Assembly (NCBI GenBank): GCA_002900995.3
Contig: CM035311.1
Span: 2,604,001-2,668,000 of the forward strand
DNA: 64,000 bases
DNA from: Ganoderma boninense
Taxonomy: Eukaryota > Basidiomycota > Agaricomycetes > Polyporales > Polyporaceae
Direction: 5' to 3'
Shown: in pieces, positions 56,339 to 64,000 of the stretch
Layout: every line of letters begins with the position of its first letter
How positions within the stretch are numbered: the stretch's first letter is position 1
Notes under the pieces: generated by a model
Told to the model about the DNA's origin: nothing
Seen by the model: the letters and a program-made list of their open reading frames with translations, nothing else
Database searches by the model: none
Made by a program: the position numbers and the translations under genes

Positions 56339-58984
56339 TCACGCCTCCTTCGTCCCGCGGCTCAACTCGTCCAGCCCCTCGTCGTGCCCCCAGAACGCCG
56401 ACGGCTCGCCCGCCGTCACCGGCGTGGCACCAGCACCAGCACCAGAGGCAGCGGCGGCGTCCAGGCCGAGGTCCTTCTCGTCCGCACTAACCACGTCCGC
56501 GACGCCGAGGCTCCTGAGGTACTGCTCCTTCACGACCGTCTCCGCGCGCTCCGCCTCGGTCTCCTCCCTGCTCCCGCGCCACACCATGCGCTCGAGCGCG
56601 TGCCGCACCACCGCGCGCACGACGATGTACCCGTGCGACGCCCCGAGCGCGATCAGCAGCGCCGCCGTCAGCAGCCCCTCGCGCGACGTGTCGCGCTGCG
56701 CGTGCGCGTGCGCGTGCGAGAGCGACGTCCCGACCGGGCGGCACTGCTCGTTCTTGCCCGGGCGGAAGAGGAAGACGAGCGCCGAGTTCGTGAGCGCCGC
56801 GAGCCAGGTGAGGAACTGCAGCGTGTCGAGCCAGGGCCCGATCGTGTCCGTCCGCGTGGGGATCGGCCTCCGGACATGCACGGCGATCTTGAACGCGTCC
56901 GAGCGCAGCTCGAGCCAGTTGTTCATTAGCGACATCACTGTGACACGCCGTCAGAGAGCCCTGCGTGGTGCGTACGTGTAGATGGCAGACGGTGGCCGTG
57001 AGCTCGCGCGCCGCGCCCATTGACTTGCGCAGGGGCGCACGTCGTCCAGGGTGGGCGCATACTGCCCCTTCACAAGTCAAGGAACGGGCGCGCGTGCACA
57101 TACCCAGAGCCGCCGCCGCAATACAGAACGCGTACCTGGTGCGAGGGGCCAAATAGCAGACCAGCACGAAACGTACCCGAACTGCGTGACCATTTCGCTG
57201 TAGTCCGTGAAGATATCGTACGCCGGCAGCGCGACCTCACGCTTGACGCGGTCCATGAACTCGCGCTCCTCCTGGTTCGCCGCCTGCTCCGCCTCCGAGT
57301 CCGCCGACTGGTCCTCGAACATCACCCGCTTCTTCTTGGCCCCGTTGCCGTTGCCGTTCGTGGCGCCCGCCGCCGGGGTGGAAAACGAGAGGCCCCTGCC
57401 GCTCCGCACCGAGTTGACGGCGCGAAGGACGAAGGGGAGGCCGATCTCGAGGAACGTGTTCACGACTTGATTCGTCACCGTGAACGCGAACATCTGGTCC
57501 TGGAGACGCTTCGGGTTCAGCTTCGACCGCGCAGAGACGCTGTCGCGTTCCCAGAACGTCTTGCTGCCGGCAACCTTTGCTGTCGAAGTTGCGTTGAAGG
57601 CGGCGGTCACATTGGCGGGCAATGCGGAAAGGAATGGCCCAAGCCATGATGTTGCGGCCGAATGGCCATGGAAGAGATAGTACTGCACGACGCTCATAAC
57701 CTCCTCGCCGAATGGAACATAGACAAACGCCGACAGCGCGATTCCGAGGTACGCCACAATAGCTGACAAACTGAAGACCTTGACCGTAAGAGATGCGTCA
57801 TGAGTAGACTGGTGGCCATGGTTTTCCCAGTTCGTGAGCGACACGGCGTATAGGCGGTAGATGCCAAGAACCTGGGGGACTAGGGCTGCAAACAGAATTG
57901 TAGGTCCGAAACCCTGCAATAATCATTAGGATTGCGCCAACATCGACGACCACCGAACGTACTATTAGCTGGTGTCCTGGGCCCGTGTATAGGTGCGCGA
58001 CGAATGCCTCCAGAACGAAGATTCCGGTGAGCAAAACGGCAAGGACCGAGGCGAAGAACAAGAAAACGGGCAGACTCGCGAGTACTCGGAGGTCTTTGCG
58101 CCACCATGAAAGCGGGACATACTGTGCTCGCCGTTTCTCAACGCGGAACGAACCCTTCGTACCCCAGCCCACGGATAACTGTCGTTGTCTGATGCGCCAC
58201 CATTCGACAAAGGTGATCGACCAGAGCAGGAGGAAGGAAGAGTAGAGTGTCGAGTACGGCGGAGAGAAGAAGTAGAACAGGACACCGGCAGCCGAGATAA
58301 ATATGAGGTGCTTGGTGTAGAACGACAGGAAATTGAAGTACAGGGCGATGCTGTCGCCGAACTGCGGAGACGTCAGAACGCAAGCAGCCATACAGAGCGA
58401 CGTCCACGGCTGACCTGCTGCCGAATATCGTCGAATTTGACGAAGCCAAGTTGGCGGGTCGTCCAGGCGCGGATCCACGCTTCGTTGAACGCATGGTCGT
58501 GCAAGACCATGACGGACTCGACGCGGTCCCAGTCGAACGAACCGGGGGCGACTCCCAATCCACCGTCGGCATGAGTAGAGGTCACATACGAGTGCACGAG
58601 ACGCAAGCGCTCTGCAGGGCTGAGGGGCTCGGCAGATAAATCTCGGGTTCCGGTCGGGTCCACGGTAGGCAAACCACAGAGGAAGTCAGAATATCTGACG
58701 TGACTGTGGTCAGTACTTGTCGCAAGAGGAGTGAACACCAATGCGCACCTCTCTCGCTGTACCAGTCGCTTTAGAGTCTGCTCTGGACAGTGCACAAGCA
58801 CGAGTAGCTGACCCTCCTGCTCTCCGCGTTTGCCTACAACTCGCAAGCGTCCGTTCTTGAGGACATCGAGAAGTCGCGTGTATTGCTGCGTGGCTTGTCG
58901 CGCGTTCTCGCGCGCCTGGGGCTTTGAGAGGACTTTGCCCGGAGAGGAGCGGAATATGAGGACCAAGTCAACGTGTGGGGTCAT
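56339..58984 (-). CDS. TMEM16/anoctamin family protein, predicted Ca2+-activated lipid scramblase
   Basis: Protein of 763 residues from five exons: 58984-58749, 58694-58415, 58361-57963, 57913-57136 and 56937-56339 (2292 nt, phases agree). After a cytosolic N-domain come about ten membrane helices, with family text such as GDSIALYFNFLSFYTKHLIF, YAVSLTNWENH and QFGYVSCWSAIWPLAP. The five calcium ligands of fungal nhTMEM16 have clear counterparts with right spacing: Glu in FLEIGLP, Asp and Glu in TDYSE (three apart), Glu and Asp in LELRSD (four apart). A charged insert of about 50 residues (KKKRVMFEDQSADSE) separates the first ligand from the pair. Fungal relatives are phospholipid scramblases; yeast Ist2, an ER-plasma membrane tether, is the divergent relative but this protein lacks its long basic tail. 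Confidence 0.9.
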
Positions 58985-59339
58985 GTTGGGAGGATGGAGT
59001 GGTTGAGAAGAGCAAATAGGAGGGGAAGTAATGGTCTGTGGCGTGCAGCTGCAGCCGCTTAGGGATGACTTCACAGGCACACGAGGCCCCAATGTGTTTC
59101 CGAGAGTGGCGTCGGCTGGGCGAAGATGAGATATGCTAGATAGGCATGCGCCTGCGGTCTCCCGATAAGTCGAGCAGCTGAGCAGAAGCAGGACGAGCAG
59201 AGCAGAGTACTCGAATCGGTGTCGCTCCCGCTCGCACGTTCAGGCGACGCCGTCCCGTGAACCGCAGACATACAGGCGGATGACGACATTCCCGATCACT
59301 CGTTGTGCATATATATTTTACTTACGGCCAGGGTTACAA
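58985..59339. other. TMEM16 promoter and upstream flank of the tRNA gene
   Basis: About 355 bp. An AT-rich TGCATATATATTTTACTT stretch lies at 59307-59324, just before the tRNA. No coding sequence is evident. Confidence 0.5.
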
Positions 59340-59439
59340 GCTTGGATGGCTCAGTTGGTTAGAGCGCAGGTCTCATATTTCAATATGACCACAGCAGTGG
59401 GCAATCCTGAGGTCGTGAGTTCGATCCTCACTCCGAGCA
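59340..59439 (+). tRNA. tRNA-Met (CAT anticodon, elongator type) with a 26-nt intron
   Basis: Cloverleaf folds by eye: acceptor GCTTGGA pairs with TCCGAGC (one G-T), D arm GCTC..GAGC, anticodon stem CAGG with CCTG, T arm GTGAG-TTCGATC-CTCAC, discriminator A at 59439. The loop reads CTCATA and then A, with the intron at 59378-59403 right after base 37, the canonical place for eukaryotic nuclear tRNA introns. The position 31-39 T-T mismatch also occurs in elongator Met tRNAs, and the A-type discriminator and T54 fit elongator rather than initiator. In the intron, ATATGA can pair with the TCATAT around the anticodon. Internal A and B boxes are intact and a TTTT terminator lies at 59444-59447. 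Confidence 0.93.
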
Positions 59440-59707
59440 ATCATTTTGTCCCTTCCTTGACTTGCAGTAGATGTCGAGTCCGTGGCATGCACTGACCAGC
59501 AATTCATCCAAGCGTACTTACCGCGAGACATGTCCTTTTTCTTCTTCTCAACACTTAGGATATCGGTAATTCATAGTCAGACGAGTTAAGAATCAATTCA
59601 AGGGCGCATGTGTACATAGGTCGAGCTCTCGCATCACTGCACACTCAAGTCAAGTCAATCACTGTTCACGACGAAGTCCTACTCCCGCCAATGTCCACGG
59701 ACACATC

Positions 59708-62700
59708 TCACGCCGGTGCGCCCACCCCCTGCGGCCCCGGGCCTTGCCCGTTTTGCGGCCCGCCTCCATTGATACCCATCCCAGCAAACTGGCCCTCCAG
59801 CCCGTAGTACGTCTGGCCCGCAACGGGCGAGCCCTCGCCCGTTGCAGCCGGAGAGGCGTACGGCGACGCGCCATACACGTTCGACTGCGTGACGGCGACC
59901 TGTTGCTGGTCAGCGGGTTGCGTCTTGTGGACGTTCAGCGGCGCGGTCTGCGAGGCGTCCGCGGCACCCTGCGACGTCGTGGAGTCCATGGACATGGTGC
60001 GCACGGGCGAACGGGCGGCCTCCTTCACCCCGGGCACGGAGATGAAGTACACGGACCCGGTGGGGTCTATGCCGCCGTGCGCGTAGTAGTGGGCCCAAGC
60101 TTGGACGTTCGGGTCCGAGTAGGTCGCGTTCGGGTCGAAGACGTACGGTGGGCCGCTCTCCTGTGACGCTGGTGCCGCTTGTTGTTGTTGCTCCTGTTGT
60201 TGTTGTTGCGCAACCTGCTGTTGAGGTTGAGCTGCCTGTTGAGGTTCCTGCTGATGTGGTTGGGCCTGAGGCTCAGGTTGGGGCTGTGGCTCGACCTGGG
60301 GTTGGACGTGTGGCTGAGCCTGTTGTTGCTGCAGCCCCTGAGCCTGCATCTGAGACTGGAGCTGAGGCTCGGGTTGCAATGGGCTCTGGGGACCAGGATA
60401 CCCTTGCGGCTGGGACTCTGGCTGTGCCCCGGGTTGAGGGAAAGCGTATGGATGATAGTCAGGCAAGGCACCCTGCTGGGCCTCGGGCTGGCCACCTGGT
60501 TGAGGGAATGCTTGCGCATAGTAGTCTGGCGCTGCTGCAGGCTGAGGTTGACCGTGAGCAGGGTCGGCTGCCACCTGAGGGCCAAGCTGGGGACCAGTGC
60601 CCAATTGGGGACCAACACCTGGCTGAGGCTGAAGACCATGTGCGGGTTGAGGTTGAGGACCAGTCCCTGGCTGAGGACCATGGGGAGGTTGAGGACCGTG
60701 ACCCGGCTGGAGCCCAAGACCAGGTTGGGGTTGAGGAGCAGCGCCCGGTGGACCGCCCGGGCCTGGATGAGGACCAGGGCCGGCATGTGGTTGCTGTTGG
60801 CCAGTGGGAGGATAACCCTGCTGCTCTGTTGGCGGTGCACCATAGGGAGCTGGAGCCTGAGCGGGGTAACCCTGGGGTGGATGCTGACCATACTGAGACT
60901 GCGCGTGAGCTGCGTACGCGTTGGGGTCGCCGTACGGCGGTTGGCCCGCCGGGTAGTGACTCTCTGCTCCAGGAGGATACGCAGCGGCAGTGGCAGGATA
61001 TGCGTTGTAGCCCGGCTGGTCGTAAAGGCTTGGGTTCCAACCGTACTGCTGCGGCCCTCCAGGGGCCATCTGGGGTCCTGTCTGGGGCATGTATTCCTGG
61101 CGAGCGCGCGAGTCGGGGCGAACGATGTAACCTTGGCTGGGGTTCTGAACATATGGGGGACGGTTGTCGTAAACTTTTGGGATGTTAGTCCATGCACCAT
61201 GCGGAACAAGGAGTGACGTACCACCGGTGTGCCGAGCGAGGCTTTCTTCCATCATTCTGTCGAAAATCGAACGTGCTTTCACAAACGTCTCATTCATGGA
61301 CACAAGATCAGCTGCATAACAATAACTCGTCAAAAACTTTGATGTTCCAGTCACCATACAGAGCGCTTGCCTCGTTTCTGAGAGTATTTATCAATCAGTT
61401 TCACAATCTTGGGGCGCAACGACATGCAAGACCGATATAATTCCTAAGTACTGATGTAAGCGCTTGCGGACGGTGAGTAGGGGAAGGCAGAGAACAGACC
61501 TGGATCTCCTCGTTGTCTGCCAAACTGTCCTTTGCAGGATCCATGTTACGAAGCATCATAAGAAGACGGTCAACGTTAGCCGCTTGGGAAAAAACGGCCG
61601 CCTCTTGCTCGGCCTCACGAGCGATTTCTGCGGCTGTAGGTTCTGGTAAAGGTTCCTAGGAGACGAATTTTGAGCGAAGAGTCGCTTAAATGGACGATAG
61701 GCACCTACAACATAGTTGACAGGGAAGATACCAGTCCGCCCCTTAAGCTGGCCTCTCCACCAATCTTTGTAGTTGCGGTCGACGACCTTGATAATGTCAC
61801 CCTTTTCGAACGCGAGCTCTCCGGGCTCTGAAGGTTCGAAGGTGTGCAACGCTCGGACACGGGTAACGATTGGCGCGCCGTCTTGCGCTGAATGAGTGGA
61901 GACTGGCGATGAGGGGGTCACCGCGCTCGCGACAGCAGGGACAGAGGCTGGAGACTCGTTGGATTCCATCCCGGTGACAGCAGGCGTTGCCGACGAAGGG
62001 ACATAGCCACCGTAGGTCGGCGGTGGCTGCGAAGGCTGGGATGAAGGTGCTGGCCGCGATGAAGAGGACACCGCAGCAGGCGCAGTCGATTGTTGTGAAG
62101 CCCCTGCACCAGATCCCCCCGCACCACTAGACGATGCCAACGAGTAGGACTGCCACTGAGAACGACCGCCCTTATCATGCATAGAAAGCTCCAATACGCG
62201 CTGAAGTTCCTCCTCCTCGCGTCGTCGGACGTCATCATCGACTTCCGGTGGTGGTGGCTCGCTTGGTGTTTCAAACTTGTATCCTGAGTGCATATCTGAG
62301 CATTTACATCCAGGTCAGATGGATCGTTCTTCTCGCACCTTTAGTCTTGAGATTCTCATAACATTCTTCCATCATCCCGAGTGCTGAATCCTTCTCAAAC
62401 TCTGCAGACCAAATAGCCACCAAACCTAGGACGCGCTTCCGAACCTTGTCATGCGTCGTCTGCGGGACACATGTTACATGGATATTCACTTGCCCTGTCA
62501 TTTGGAGCGAAGCACGCACCCGATCGGTCACCAGCTTCTCCAAACCCTGAGTAAATGCGCGAGATGCAATCTCTCGTTGTACTTCGATGCCACAGTTCTT
62601 CGACAAAGCTTCAACCAGCGTAAGGGTATACAGTTGGACATTGGGGTTGCGATGTGTCAACCGCTTCAGCGCTGCAGCGACGACATTCCGTGCGCTGTTG

Positions 62701-62954
62701 CGAAGGCAATAAGTCACGACAGCCCGATTGCGGTGGCAGATTTGGATGGTACTCACCCTTGCTCGCCCTCATCTTGGACCTTGTCACATAGATTGAGGAT
62801 CAGCTCCCAGTTCTCGCTTGTCAAGTTCTCGTCCGTGGTCTTCACTACATAATGGGCGGTACAATGTGGTGAGACGCCTGGGGACCTCCGCACATCGGAA
62901 GGGTGACTAACCGACGATTTCATCGTATGGATTGGCCTGGCCACCCCTGAACAT
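59708..62954 (-). CDS. HSE1: ESCRT-0 subunit Hse1 (STAM homologue): VHS, UIM, SH3, Gln-rich tail
   Basis: Protein of 928 residues from nine exons: 62954-62912, 62844-62757, 62694-62520, 62459-62339, 62283-61709, 61655-61500, 61443-61371, 61311-61222 and 61173-59708 (2787 nt, phases agree). With Vps27 it sorts ubiquitinated membrane proteins at endosomes. The VHS domain spans about residues 1-140 (ENWELILNLCDKVQ, THRNPNVQLYTLTLVEALSK, WSAEFEKDS). A UIM is at about 164-179 (EEEELQRVLELSMHD) and an SH3 domain at about 281-336 (ALHTFEPSEPGELAFEKGDI, WWRGQLKGRTGIFPVNYV). A GAT-like helical region follows (DRLLMMLRNMDP, SLRPKIVKLIDKYSQKR), then a very long Pro/Gln/Tyr-rich tail. Intron 7 begins with GC (61370), a GC-AG intron. 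The 48-nt intron at 61221-61174 is in frame. Confidence 0.93.
60170..60350 (-). repeat. CAG/CAA-rich repeat coding the Gln-rich tail of Hse1
   Basis: Imperfect CAG/CAA trinucleotide and PQP-type hexanucleotide units encode runs such as QQQVAQQQQQEQQQQ. The lower-order PQ-rich pattern extends to about 60900. It keeps the Hse1 frame open. Confidence 0.75.
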
Positions 62955-63219
62955 GGTCGTGGAAATGGCAAGGTGTGCGACGTGCACGTATGGGAAGGTG
63001 TCGGAGAAGAGATGAAAGACGAGGGCCGCTGCGACGACGACTGCGGGAGAACGGTGCTGGTGAGAGCAGCGAGGAGCTCTTGCCGCTTCTGCCGCCCAAG
63101 GCAGTGACGGCCCGGTCTTTGCCGACGCGCATCTCGATGGGACTCGAAGCCACTCGCCGCGAGGACTCCCGTAGCCGTTCAGCCACCGCCCCGCATACAC
63201 TCTCCTCCTCCCCTCCACC
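62955..63219. promoter_or_regulatory. Divergent promoter of HSE1 and MMS2
   Basis: 265 bp between the start codons of two outward-facing genes that both act on ubiquitin signals. CT-rich sequence runs toward the MMS2 start (CTCTCCTCCTCCCCTCC). No named motif identified. Confidence 0.5.
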
Positions 63220-63826
63220 ATGGCAAAGGGTGCGTTCTGCGGCCTGTTTTCCATCCCAGTCACCCGTTGACACACCACCACAGTCCCGCGTAACTTCCGT
63301 CTGCTCGAGGAGCTCGAGAAGGGCGAGAAGGGCATTGGCGACGGCTCCTGCTCGTATGGTCTCGAGGATGGAGACGATATCATGATGAGCCACTGGAACG
63401 GGACAATCATTGGCCCTGGACACGTTAGTATACCAACCACTGTCGTCCATTTGCGATCTAGCCTATCGCCACTGACCGTAAATGTTCTTCTCGCCGAATA
63501 GACCGTCCACGAGAATCGCATTTACAGTCTCAAGATCACCTGCGGCGATCACTACCCAGATCAGCCTCCCGTCGTGCAGTTCATCTCTCGCGTGAACCTC
63601 CCATTTGTCAACCAAGTCGATGGCAGGGTTGACCCCACCAAGCTGCCCGTCCTCTCGCATTGGAGCAGGAACAGCAGTATTGAGACCGTCCTTGTGGAGA
63701 TTCGGCGGTACGTGCCGGACCTTCTGTCATATATTGCCCGTTGCCCACATCCGTTACTATAGGGAAATGGCTTCGTTCAACAATCGCAAGCTCCCCCAAC
63801 CTCCAGAGGGCAGCACTTTCCCGTAA
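63220..63826 (+). CDS. MMS2: Ubiquitin-conjugating enzyme variant Mms2
   Basis: Protein of 139 residues from four exons: 63220-63229, 63284-63423, 63502-63707 and 63763-63826 (420 nt, phases agree). Mms2 pairs with Ubc13 to build Lys63 ubiquitin chains in post-replication DNA repair. The first coding exon is only 10 nt (Met-Ala-Lys plus one base). Family motifs follow: [66 protein letters not shown] and a C-terminal [10 protein letters not shown]. There is no catalytic Cys in the usual position, as expected of the UEV class. The length is normal. Confidence 0.95.
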
Positions 63827-64000
63827 ACGAGGAGGCGGACAAGCACAATATGGAGGTAAACGTCTTGGTGTGTTGAGCACTGTGTTCTAGTATCAGTCAA
63901 GCGCAATTCATGTGATACATATATCCCCGAATTTTGATCATATAACGCCATCCATACCTCCGCTGATCGTCCACAGATTTGTGCTCCCCGTGTTTGCCGG

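Noticed and set aside
58985..59707. tRNA-derived SINE around the tRNA-Met
   Set aside because: The tRNA folds fully with intact stems and a Pol III terminator right after it, and no SINE body or A-rich tail follows.
60148..61216. Two plus-strand frames of about 345 codons
   Set aside because: Antisense shadows of the Gln/Pro-rich repeat of HSE1; their Leu/Val-rich repeats mirror the CAG/CAA units.

Overview
The window is nuclear DNA of a filamentous basidiomycete, most likely an Agaricomycete. This is inferred from many short introns (about 48-75 nt, mostly GT..AG), moderately GC-rich dense coding on both strands, long Ser/Pro/Gln-rich proteins, and a local set of F-box proteins of a kind amplified in mushroom-forming fungi. 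I see no operon, CRISPR array, prophage or intact transposon. Gene models were built by joining reading frames at splice sites and checking that phases agree and that family motifs run across the joins.

Left part (1-24 kb): the 5' part of the checkpoint kinase gene TEL1/ATM, running off the left edge (minus); two F-box paralogues (plus); an R3H-SUZ RNA-binding protein (minus); an AVT/SLC38-type amino-acid transporter (minus) divergent from RPB4 (plus); then a third F-box paralogue (plus).

Middle (24-47.8 kb): a proline/serine-rich protein with a possible NTF2-like C-terminus (plus); the ER-anchored E2 UBC6 (minus); a Zds-domain protein (minus); a vacuolar carboxypeptidase S-like M20 peptidase (minus); AP endonuclease APN2 (plus); a kinesin-14 (minus); mitoribosomal S29/DAP3 (minus) divergent from the 60S export factor BUD20 (plus); and a small unknown protein (minus).

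Right part (47.8-64 kb): about 3.6 kb without a recognisable gene; a long Ser-rich basidiomycete protein with an apparent frame break (minus); a TMEM16/anoctamin scramblase with all five expected calcium ligands (minus); an intron-containing tRNA-Met(CAT) (plus); ESCRT-0 subunit HSE1 (minus), which has a GC-AG intron; and divergent from it the UEV gene MMS2 (plus).

Most genes are housekeeping: DNA damage and repair (TEL1, APN2, MMS2), ubiquitin and membrane-protein turnover (UBC6, HSE1, MMS2, F-box proteins), vacuolar nutrient handling (AVT-like, CPS1-like) and ribosomes (RSM23, BUD20). I found no strong case for a wholly new multi-gene system. The most unusual items are the F-box trio, a perfect 20-bp palindrome upstream of the kinesin gene, the splice oddities (GC donor, 10-20 nt exons, introns of 3n length) and an uncharacterised protein at 24.3-27.0 kb.
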